From UBA1049 sp964525815 (GTDB lineage Bacteria > Bacillota > Clostridia > Oscillospirales > CAG-382): DNA of 39,506 nucleotides. Below the pieces are notes generated by a model that saw only the letters and a program-made list of their open reading frames with translations, made no database searches and was not told the origin of the DNA. A program made the position numbers and the translations under genes. The DNA is taken from assembly GCA_964525815.1 (NCBI GenBank), contig CAZGJQ010000006.1, forward strand, positions 1 through 39,506. The letters are read 5' to 3'. The stretch's first letter is position 1. Each line of letters opens with the position of its first letter. This document shows, one piece after another, positions 31,268 to 38,701 of this stretch.

Positions 31268-33493
31268 TTAATACTTTTCCTGACGCCACTTGATTATGAA
31301 CAGCACGGCTGCTCCCGCAACGGCAAGGAAAATAATAATTATGGACACGATAAGGGTGGAATTACCTGATTTAATAGGTGTCGGCGGTGTGTAATCGTCT
31401 ACCGGAATAAATGTGGCGTGGATAGTATGGTCGGCTGCAACCGTATCAAAGGGATACTCAAAATAAGCTTCTCCGGAAGCACCGGTGTGCTCTACCCCGT
31501 CAACTAAAAGAGTGTTAATAACATACCCGTCGTTGGCGGATATGGCAAAAAGGACACTTCCGCTTACATTTACCCTTCTGTTACCGGACGGATTAATGCT
31601 ACCGCCGGACGCAGCGGATGCAACTATGGTGTAATAGGGCTCCAGCACATCGCAAAGCACAATATCCGAATTATTATAATAATAAATAGAAACCCAGCCC
31701 TCGTCATCTATGGAGCGTACATCATATGCTTCGTTGCCAGAGGAGTTTAACGGGTTGGTTAGCTTTTTGTCTTCGGAATTATATACCAGCTGCTGAACCT
31801 CCTGATTTTTAAAGTCCGTACCGATTTTTAACGAAAGAATGGTGTTTCTTGGGAAGGTCAGGCTGTTTCCGTAGGAGATAAGAACAAACTCGATAGCCTC
31901 CACCCGATTATAAAGATAAGTCCTTATCTCGTTATAGCGCAGACCTCCGTCAAACTCCACTGCCAGGTCTGCATAATCGGAGTCTATTGTTATTTCCGCA
32001 CCCTTGGGAAGGGTCCATTTATAATTCTCTGCGGTAAACACGACCTTCTTGTTCTTGCATTCGTCGGTTATCTTTTGGAACACCTCGGCGGCAACCTTGG
32101 TCTTTTTTGATATATCTATATTAATAGTATCGGACGATCCCCAGTTTATATCGTTTATAGAAATGGGATCCTTATCATCTATGTATTGTATCTGCTTGAA
32201 GGTTGCATAAATGTTTTGGTTTGCGCCCACATTTGTGAATTTGTACTGTCCACCCGAAAGAGCGACCACTACACCGTCCACCTTGACCGTATCGACCTCA
32301 TATCCGTTATCCGGTGTTATCGTAAAGGAAATGTCCTTTCCTTCCTCTACAGCATTGTCTCCGGAAGGGGAAATAATGCCGTTTGGACCGGAGCTTGCGG
32401 TTATTGTGTATTGCCTTGCGGTGGTTGTCTTAAAAGAAACCTCCAGCTTTTTGTTAGAATTAATAGAGTTAACAACAAAGGAGTTATTGCTGTCAAGGGT
32501 AACGGTGGCATTATCCAGCTTTACGGAATCTATCGTGAAGCCGTGATTTGCGCTTACCCTTATTGTGACGTCACGACCCTCCGCAATATTGACCGTAGAG
32601 GAGCTGTTTAGCTGTGTTCCGTTTATGGTTACCGAGCCGCCCGAGCCTATAGTGGCGGTTATGGTTAAGGTTTTTACAAACACAACGGTTACCACCGTAT
32701 CCTCATCAATAACCACCGAATATTTGTTTGACACAACCTGGGAAACGGGTATCGATGTTCCGTTTACGGTAAGCGAGGAAAGCACATAGCCTGTCTCCGG
32801 CGTGAAGGTTAACTCAACCTCGCTTCCCTTATCAAAGGTTCCCCCGTTTGGAGACACATTACCGTTACCGGTAACGGAAACGGTAAGCGTTTTTGTTTCC
32901 GCAGCGGTCTGCTCCGTTTCTACCGCAAACACGTTTGTTTCCTTAACGGTAAAGGTGTAATTGTTGCCTGTCGGTGTAACCTCGGAGCCGTTATAAAGAA
33001 TCCTTTTAATCGAATAATTCTCTGCGGGAGTTATCTTCAGCGTTACAAGTGAGTCCAGCTTTGCCTTATTGCTTTCGTCTGCACCTTCAAGCACATATGT
33101 AAAAGAATCGTCCTCGTTTACGACAATATCCGCCTTTGGAGCCTCTTTTGTGAGGATAGCGAGCGAGGTGTTGGTGTCGAAGCTGTGGCTGAATGAGGCT
33201 TGGTTGTTTACATTCGGCATATTGATGCCGTTTGCCTTTATAGAATCAAGCCTATATCCCGCAGCCGCCTTGACGGTAACCTCAACCGAGACTCCCTCCT
33301 CATAGACGTGGGTATGTACTGAACCGCTAATAGTTTCCTCGCCTGCAGGGCTTAAGGTAACGGATGCGTTGTTCGGCTGCGTATAGGTAACCGTAAATGT
33401 CTCGGGCTCCTCAGCATGTACAGGAACTGCAAGGTATATAAAAATCAAGGTGAAAACAAGCATCAAGGAAATAAGTCTCTTGTTTTGGTTCAT
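31268..33493 (-). CDS. Cell-surface protein with InlB-type B-repeat-like domains
   Basis: The 741-residue protein starts at ATG 33493 (SD GGGAGG; the upstream frame is not used). It has a signal peptide (MNQNKRLISLMLVFTLIFIY, cut near VHA), about five repeats of the SGxG-xSPxG-x-GxxVxxxxxxxxGYxVxxxxVDG type (for example near 225-300, 300-385, 385-465 and 630-705), a Thr/Ile-rich middle region, and a C-terminal membrane helix (about 710-735) with KWRQEKY. Such repeats occur in bacterial adhesins. It lacks LPxTG, so it is membrane-held. Confidence 0.82.
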   Translation of the reverse strand: MNQNKRLISLMLVFTLIFIYLAVPVHAEEPETFTVTYTQPNNASVTLSPAGEETISGSVHTHVYEEGVSVEVTVKAAAGYRLDSIKANGINMPNVNNQASFSHSFDTNTSLAILTKEAPKADIVVNEDDSFTYVLEGADESNKAKLDSLVTLKITPAENYSIKRILYNGSEVTPTGNNYTFTVKETNVFAVETEQTAAETKTLTVSVTGNGNVSPNGGTFDKGSEVELTFTPETGYVLSSLTVNGTSIPVSQVVSNKYSVVIDEDTVVTVVFVKTLTITATIGSGGSVTINGTQLNSSSTVNIAEGRDVTIRVSANHGFTIDSVKLDNATVTLDSNNSFVVNSINSNKKLEVSFKTTTARQYTITASSGPNGIISPSGDNAVEEGKDISFTITPDNGYEVDTVKVDGVVVALSGGQYKFTNVGANQNIYATFKQIQYIDDKDPISINDINWGSSDTINIDISKKTKVAAEVFQKITDECKNKKVVFTAENYKWTLPKGAEITIDSDYADLAVEFDGGLRYNEIRTYLYNRVEAIEFVLISYGNSLTFPRNTILSLKIGTDFKNQEVQQLVYNSEDKKLTNPLNSSGNEAYDVRSIDDEGWVSIYYYNNSDIVLCDVLEPYYTIVASAASGGSINPSGNRRVNVSGSVLFAISANDGYVINTLLVDGVEHTGASGEAYFEYPFDTVAADHTIHATFIPVDDYTPPTPIKSGNSTLIVSIIIIFLAVAGAAVLFIIKWRQEKY

Positions 33494-33548
33494 TTTGTCC
33501 TCCCGAATAAATATAGATACAAACAAAAAAAGCAAGCATTCTAAGCAA

Positions 33549-33577
33549 TTGACTTTGGGCAAACTTTCTGTTATACT
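33549..33577 (+). promoter_or_regulatory. Promoter of proS
   Basis: TTGACT (33549-33554), 17 bases, TATACT (33572-33577). The start is predicted near 33584. Confidence 0.7.
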
Positions 33578-33591
33578 ACCCAATAATATGT

Positions 33592-33619
33592 ATTATACAC
33601 AATTATCAAAACATTTCAA
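33592..33619 (-). promoter_or_regulatory. Promoter of surface protein gene
   Basis: On the minus strand TTGAAA (33619-33614), 16 bases, TATAAT (33597-33592). The start is near 33585, facing the proS promoter. Confidence 0.65.
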
Positions 33620-33669
33620 GAGCGGAAGAATAATTTTTAATTAAAATATATGGAAGGAAGAAGATAGCC

Positions 33670-35106
33670 TTGGCTGAGAAGAAGCTGGTAGAGGAGATAA
33701 CCTCAATGGAAGAGGACTTCGCCAAATGGTATACGGATATTGTAAAAAAGGCGGAGCTGATAGAATATACGAGTATAAAGGGCTGTATGGTTATCCGACC
33801 GTACGGTTATGCGATTTGGGAGAACATTCAGCATATACTCGACGGGATGTTCAAGGACACCGGACATGAGAATGTTTGTATGCCCATGTTTATACCCGAG
33901 GGTCTTTTGCAAAAGGAAAAGGACCATGTGGACGGTTTTGCACCCGAGGTAGCGTGGGTCACTCACGGAGGCAGCGAGGCTCTGGAGGAAAGGCTTTGTA
34001 TTCGTCCGACCAGTGAGACGCTGTTCTGCGAGCATTATGCAAATATAGTTCACTCCTATCGAGACCTTCCCAAGCTGTACAATCAATGGGTGAGCGTGGT
34101 TCGCTGGGAAAAGACCACCCGTCCCTTCCTTCGATCGAGGGAGTTCCTATGGCAGGAGGGGCACACTATTCATGCAACTGCACAGGAGGCGATTGAAGAA
34201 ACCAGGAAAATGCTGGATGTTTACGCCGAGTTCTGCGAAGAGAGCCTTGCCATTCCCGTATTAAAGGGACAAAAGACCGAGAGCGATAAATTTGCGGGAG
34301 CGGTGGCGACCTATGCGATAGAAGCGCTAATGCACGACGGAAAGGCGCTTCAGGCGGGAACCAGCCATTATTTCGGGGACGGCTTTGCCAAGGCGTTCGA
34401 CATTATGTATACCGACAGAGAAAACAAAAAGGTATATCCCTTTCAGAGCTCTTGGGGTGTTTCCACTCGCATAATCGGTGCAATCATAATGACACACGGC
34501 GACGACAACGGGCTTGTGCTGCCTCCCGCAGTAGCGCCGATACAAGCGGTTATAATACCTGTTGCTCAGCATAAAGCCGGAGTTTTAGAGAAATGTGCGG
34601 AGCTTAAGGCGTTGCTTGAAAAGGAGTTCCGAGTTAAGACGGATGAGAGCGAGAACTCCGCCGGGTGGAAGTTTGCGGAATATGAGATGAAGGGCGTGCC
34701 GCTCAGAATTGAGGTAGGTCCGAGAGATATAGAGGCGGAGCAGTGCGTTATGGTAACCCGTCATAACCGGAAAAAAGAGGTTGTTCCTTTGTCGGATATT
34801 GTCGAAACCGTACACAGGAAGCTCGACGAGGTTAAGAATGGGTTGTTTGAGAAGGCAGTGAAGAACCGTGAGAATCATTCTTATGCTTGCGGAACCGTTG
34901 ACGAGATTAATAATGCTCTGGATGATAAAGGCGACGGTTTTGTAAAGGCAATGTGGTGCGGCAACCCCGCCTGTGAGGACGGAGTTAAGGAAAAAACGGG
35001 CGTAGGCTCCCGCTGTATTCTAACAGACGAGCCTCCTGTTGGCGAAAAATGCGTCTACTGCGGAAAACCCGCCGACAAGCTGGTTGTCTGGGCTAAAGCA
35101 TACTAA
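33670..35106 (+). CDS. proS: Prolyl-tRNA synthetase, archaeal/eukaryote-like type
   Basis: ProRS charges tRNA-Pro. The 478-residue protein is the short class without the bacterial editing insertion (INS), with class II motifs RWEKTTRPFLRSREFLWQEGH and GTSHYFGDGFAKAFDI, an anticodon-binding domain (about 285-385) and a C-terminal zinc-like domain with CGNPAC and CVYCGKPA. TTG start with SD GGAAGGAAG. This form is common in Clostridia and some other bacteria. Confidence 0.96.
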   Translation: MAEKKLVEEITSMEEDFAKWYTDIVKKAELIEYTSIKGCMVIRPYGYAIWENIQHILDGMFKDTGHENVCMPMFIPEGLLQKEKDHVDGFAPEVAWVTHGGSEALEERLCIRPTSETLFCEHYANIVHSYRDLPKLYNQWVSVVRWEKTTRPFLRSREFLWQEGHTIHATAQEAIEETRKMLDVYAEFCEESLAIPVLKGQKTESDKFAGAVATYAIEALMHDGKALQAGTSHYFGDGFAKAFDIMYTDRENKKVYPFQSSWGVSTRIIGAIIMTHGDDNGLVLPPAVAPIQAVIIPVAQHKAGVLEKCAELKALLEKEFRVKTDESENSAGWKFAEYEMKGVPLRIEVGPRDIEAEQCVMVTRHNRKKEVVPLSDIVETVHRKLDEVKNGLFEKAVKNRENHSYACGTVDEINNALDDKGDGFVKAMWCGNPACEDGVKEKTGVGSRCILTDEPPVGEKCVYCGKPADKLVVWAKAY

Positions 35107-35117
35107 AACAAATAAAT

Positions 35118-35160
35118 CCCGTATAATGGCGTATACCATTTATACGGGAAATTTTATATT
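35118..35160. terminator. Terminator after proS
   Basis: CCCGTATAA (35118-35126) pairs with TTATACGGG (35140-35148), then AAATTTTATATT. The opposing gene ends at 35179, so it may serve both. Confidence 0.7.
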
Positions 35161-35178
35161 AAACGAGTGTTTTAGGAA

Positions 35179-35841
35179 TTAATTCCTGAATGCTCTCCTG
35201 AGCAAGGAGCCGCAGCATCTTATCGAACCGGTTAAAACCCTGTATGTGCTCTTTTTGCAACAAAAAAGATCGCTGCCCCAGCTTATTTGCTCCGTGGGAG
35301 GCTCCAAAAAGCCCTCGAAAGCAACATGCTTTTCCAAAACCCGCTCAAGGTCAACAATTGTATAGTATGAGCTTATATCAAGACTGGTTTCAATACCGCA
35401 GTTATACAGCACACTGTAAACAAACTCTAAGCAGGTAAAGGATTTTTCTATAAGAATTTTCAGCTTTAGAGGTGCTGCGGCGAGTGCGAGATAATTGTAT
35501 ATGTATTGCTCGGAATTCTCCTCCATTGAGTGTATGTAGTCTCTCACTCTACTGTATTTTTCGGGAGGGAGAGGGATTTTGCAGATTTTTACAGGCACGC
35601 TCGGGTTGTCATTGTAATAATACCTTAGGATGGATTCCTTGACGAAGCCCGCAATAAGAGGAGCGTTGACGCAGTAGCGTGCAAAGGAATACATGGTGCT
35701 CAGATCCTCTTCAAACGATAGAGCTACATGACTGTATTTGTTTCGGGAAACAAAGCGTATTGTTTTACCGATTTTGGTTGGTGTGGTTAAAAAAGCGACA
35801 TAAACGGACAGGCTCTCGTCCGTTTTTTGTGGTTTGGTCAT
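35179..35841 (-). CDS. YiiX/permuted NlpC/P60-like cysteine hydrolase
   Basis: The 220-residue protein shows the permuted papain-like pattern: an early His in KYSHVALSFEEDLSTMYSF and a later Cys in FTCLEFVYSVLYNCGI. Family members hydrolyse amide or ester bonds in cell-wall peptides or lipids; the substrate is unknown. There is no signal peptide. SD AAGGTG lies eight bases before the ATG. It may have a Cys-rich, basic C-terminus (GSIRCCGSLLRRAF). Confidence 0.68.
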   Translation of the reverse strand: MTKPQKTDESLSVYVAFLTTPTKIGKTIRFVSRNKYSHVALSFEEDLSTMYSFARYCVNAPLIAGFVKESILRYYYNDNPSVPVKICKIPLPPEKYSRVRDYIHSMEENSEQYIYNYLALAAAPLKLKILIEKSFTCLEFVYSVLYNCGIETSLDISSYYTIVDLERVLEKHVAFEGFLEPPTEQISWGSDLFCCKKSTYRVLTGSIRCCGSLLRRAFRN

Positions 35842-35877
35842 TTTGCATTCACCTTTGCTTCAGTTTGTTCGGCAATA

Positions 35878-35906
35878 AGTATATCATATTTTCATACACA
35901 AAACAA
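35878..35906 (-). promoter_or_regulatory. Promoter of YiiX-like gene
   Basis: On the minus strand TTGTTT (35906-35901), 17 bases, TATACT (35883-35878). Confidence 0.55.
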
Positions 35907-35940
35907 CATTTTTTTAACCGCTACATATTTCAACAGAAGC

Positions 35941-35969
35941 TTGACTTAACGCTGCAAAAAGGGTAAAAT
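35941..35969 (+). promoter_or_regulatory. Promoter of RNB-like gene
   Basis: TTGACT (35941-35946), 17 bases, TAAAAT (35964-35969). The start near 35976 leaves only a few bases before the first possible start codon. Confidence 0.65.
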
Positions 35970-35979
35970 ATAAAAAACA

Positions 35980-37491
35980 GTGGGAGTGATGGCAATAGAA
36001 GGAATTAAACGCTTGATAGAGAGCAGCGGAATCAGAACCGTATTCACCGCGGAGGCTGAGGAACAGGCAAGAATTGCGGCAAACACCCGCATAACCTCCT
36101 ATGTGCGTTCTCGGCTCGACCTTAGGGGAAAGACGGTCTTTACGTTTGGCAGCAGCATTGAGGAAGCCAAGAACGACTGCGCATTCTCGCTTGACAAAAA
36201 AAGAGACACATATAACCTCGGTCTGCATATTGCCGATGCGAGCGAGTTTGTAACGGAGAGCTCTCCGTTGGATGTGGAGGCGAGAATGCGGGGAGCCGGA
36301 GCGAGCCTTCCGGGCGCAGCCTTTCCTATGCTGCATGAAGAGGTGAGCAGTCATGCCTGCTTTTTCAGAGAAGGACAGGACAGGCTTGCCGTTTCTGTTT
36401 TTTTAGAAATTGACAAGGATGGGAGGATGCTTTCCCTTCGCTTTGAGGAGAGCGTGGTCAGAACAGCCCGAAACTGTATTTTCGGAGAAATAGACACCCT
36501 TTATTCAAGCACGGATTCATCCTCGGTGCTTCCACTAAAAGAAAAATATGCTGTTTTGCTGCCTAATATGAACGATATGTATGAGCTGGGCGCACTTCTT
36601 TTGTCAGAAAGAATAAAGAAAGGGAGCGTTGAGTTCAACCAGCTTAAGCGCAAATATACCTTTAATAAAGAGGGATTGCCGCAGGAGGTCGCGCTTGTGC
36701 CGGATTATGATGCGAAGCTGCTCATACGGGAATTTTTGATTTTTACGGGGACACAGCTGGCACATTATTTGCAAAAAAATTCTATACCCTGCATTTATGC
36801 ATATCAGACTCCGATATGCAGAGAGCAATTACTTTTTATAGCAAAGGCTTCGAGCGTAACGCTAGAAAACACAAACGAATTAACCGACCTGCAATTGCAA
36901 AAGCACTTATTAGCATCAACCGCTCTTACCGAAAAAGCGCATATTGTAAATGTTTTAATATCAAAATCACTTCCGCCCTCCCTTTACACAACCGAGCCGA
37001 AAGCACACTCCTTATTCGGATGTCCGTTAGTAAGATTTTCCGGTCCGACCACAAGGTATGCCGATCTTGTGGTACAACGTATTCTCAAGGAGATAATCGG
37101 TGCAAAGGGCATCGCCTCTGCGCTTAATGTCCCAAGAATGAGAAAAAGAGCTGCGGAGGCGGCAAGAATAACGAGCAACGCCGAGAGGAGTATATACGAG
37201 CTGCAAAGCAAAATCTCGGATTATTACTCGTCGGAAATAATGAGGAGCAATCCGGACAGAGGCTATTCCGCTTTTATAACCGAAGCAGGCTGCAGCATCC
37301 GTGTGTCCCTTGAGAACGGAATCGAGGGCGATGTTATACCGTCCGAAGACGACAGCAAAGCAACCGACCGAGGGAAAGAGAATAACGAGAATCGATATAT
37401 CGGGCAAAGGGTGGAGGTTGTGCCCTTGTCACTTCCGGACAACGGAAACAACACATTCAGAATAAAGGAATACCGCAAGTGTTCCACGTGA
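35980..37491 (+). CDS. RNase II/R-like (RNB) protein, catalytic Asp residues lost
   Basis: The 503-residue protein (GTG 35980; ATG 35989 is the alternative) has an RNB-type core with the LGLHIADASEFV motif, and a short S1-like C-terminus (about 420-500). E. coli RNase II uses Asp201, 207, 209 and 210 and Arg500. Here the first motif reads FTFGSSIEEAKND (54-66), giving Gly57, Ala63, Asn65 and Asp66, and the FTSPIRxY motif reads FSGPTTRY (353-360) with Thr for Arg. It also lacks the N-terminal cold-shock domains. It is probably an RNA-binding protein that cannot cut RNA. Its stop codon lies in a parS site. Confidence 0.82.
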   Translation: MGVMAIEGIKRLIESSGIRTVFTAEAEEQARIAANTRITSYVRSRLDLRGKTVFTFGSSIEEAKNDCAFSLDKKRDTYNLGLHIADASEFVTESSPLDVEARMRGAGASLPGAAFPMLHEEVSSHACFFREGQDRLAVSVFLEIDKDGRMLSLRFEESVVRTARNCIFGEIDTLYSSTDSSSVLPLKEKYAVLLPNMNDMYELGALLLSERIKKGSVEFNQLKRKYTFNKEGLPQEVALVPDYDAKLLIREFLIFTGTQLAHYLQKNSIPCIYAYQTPICREQLLFIAKASSVTLENTNELTDLQLQKHLLASTALTEKAHIVNVLISKSLPPSLYTTEPKAHSLFGCPLVRFSGPTTRYADLVVQRILKEIIGAKGIASALNVPRMRKRAAEAARITSNAERSIYELQSKISDYYSSEIMRSNPDRGYSAFITEAGCSIRVSLENGIEGDVIPSEDDSKATDRGKENNENRYIGQRVEVVPLSLPDNGNNTFRIKEYRKCST

Positions 37492-37495
37492 AACA
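37480..37495. promoter_or_regulatory. parS: parS centromere site
   Basis: TGTTCCACGTGAAACA is a perfect 16-bp match to the B. subtilis parS consensus TGTTNCACGTGAAACA. It lies about 33 kb from oriC, as expected for a ParB/Spo0J loading site. The TGA stop of the RNB-like gene (37489-37491) is inside it. Confidence 0.93.
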
Positions 37496-37561
37496 CATTG
37501 AAGGACGCATCGTATAGAGAGACGAATAGTTGCGAGTGGAGAGAGACTAAGGGTGTGCTAT

Positions 37562-38701
37562 ATGAAAAAATTTATTATATTCGTATTATCTGCAGTTATT
37601 ATCTGCGCCTCCTGCGGAAAGAGCGACGAGTCGAAAGAAAACAGTGCACAGGATGATTCTTCCGATATGTCTGATTCTTCCCAGCAGGCAGAGCTTAAAT
37701 ACAATGATCTGGGGATACCGCTGGAAGCGCGGTATGGTTCATACGACAGAGCTATAACTCCCTGGGACATGATTGTATACGAAGAGTATCTTTACATAGG
37801 CAGCGGAGATTGGCAGAGGAACGCGGGACCGGTTGATATTTGGCGTTATGACATAAAGAATAAAGAATGGGAAAAAAGCGGAACTGTTCCGGATGAGGAA
37901 GCAAACAGGTTTCGGGTCATTGACGGAAAATTATTGTTGCCCGGAATTGATCCGACCAGTGGTTGGGAATTGGGTAACTTTTATTCAATGGAAAATGGGG
38001 TTTGGGAAGTTACGAGAACAATTCCTAACGGAATACATTGTTTTGACCTCGCTTTTTACGACAACAAGCTTTTCGCAGCGATAAAAACCGAAAGCGAACA
38101 TCATAAGGTAGCTGTTTCAAGTGACGGCGGACAGAGCTTTGTCTCCGTACCTCTGATTAAAAATGGATCTGTTGTGCAAAACTCATCTTTTTCGTTTTAT
38201 TTTGATTTCTTCGAGATAAATGATAAATTATATGCATTTTACAATGAAGAGCTTTTTGTATATGAGAATTCAAAATTTGAATATACGGCTTCGTGGAAAA
38301 ATAAACTGTTATATATAAATTATGGTGTATTTCCCGTAAATAGCAAGGCGAATTATAACGGAATCTTATATTTTACGACGGGATATTTATTTGCATGCGA
38401 AGAAGCAAACGAGCTGCGCTACATTAAAACACCTAAAAATGAAGTTGTTTATGATATATATGCATATAATGACAATCTTTATTTTCTGTGCGGAATAAAA
38501 GAAGGCAATGAGTATATTGTGACTATATATAAGAACAACAGCGTAGAAGAAAACAGTTTCGAAACGATAATTGAATTTACATACGAAATTCCTGCGGTAA
38601 GCTTTTCTGTTTACGATAATAAAGTTTTCTTGGGTATGGCTTTGAACAACACAAACAATAAAAACAACGGCAGAATACTTGAAATGGAGATTTTGAAATG
38701 A
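37562..38701 (+). CDS. Lipoprotein, likely beta-propeller (BNR-type)
   Basis: The 379-residue protein starts at ATG 37562 (AAGGGTG before it; an earlier GTG is not needed) with a signal and lipobox-like CASC (Cys at 20; Cys at -3 is unusual), a Ser/Asp-rich linker and a repeat region with an Asp-box, SSDGGQSF. The WRYDIKNKEWEKSG and NKLFAAIKT strands suggest a beta-propeller. Substrate unknown. Its codons are A/T-rich compared with the neighbouring RNB-like gene. It overlaps the next gene by four bases (ATGA). Confidence 0.75.
   Translation: MKKFIIFVLSAVIICASCGKSDESKENSAQDDSSDMSDSSQQAELKYNDLGIPLEARYGSYDRAITPWDMIVYEEYLYIGSGDWQRNAGPVDIWRYDIKNKEWEKSGTVPDEEANRFRVIDGKLLLPGIDPTSGWELGNFYSMENGVWEVTRTIPNGIHCFDLAFYDNKLFAAIKTESEHHKVAVSSDGGQSFVSVPLIKNGSVVQNSSFSFYFDFFEINDKLYAFYNEELFVYENSKFEYTASWKNKLLYINYGVFPVNSKANYNGILYFTTGYLFACEEANELRYIKTPKNEVVYDIYAYNDNLYFLCGIKEGNEYIVTIYKNNSVEENSFETIIEFTYEIPAVSFSVYDNKVFLGMALNNTNNKNNGRILEMEILK

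Noticed and set aside
33584..33669. T-box riboswitch before proS
   Set aside because: The leader is only about 86 bases, with no T-box core sequence or antiterminator.
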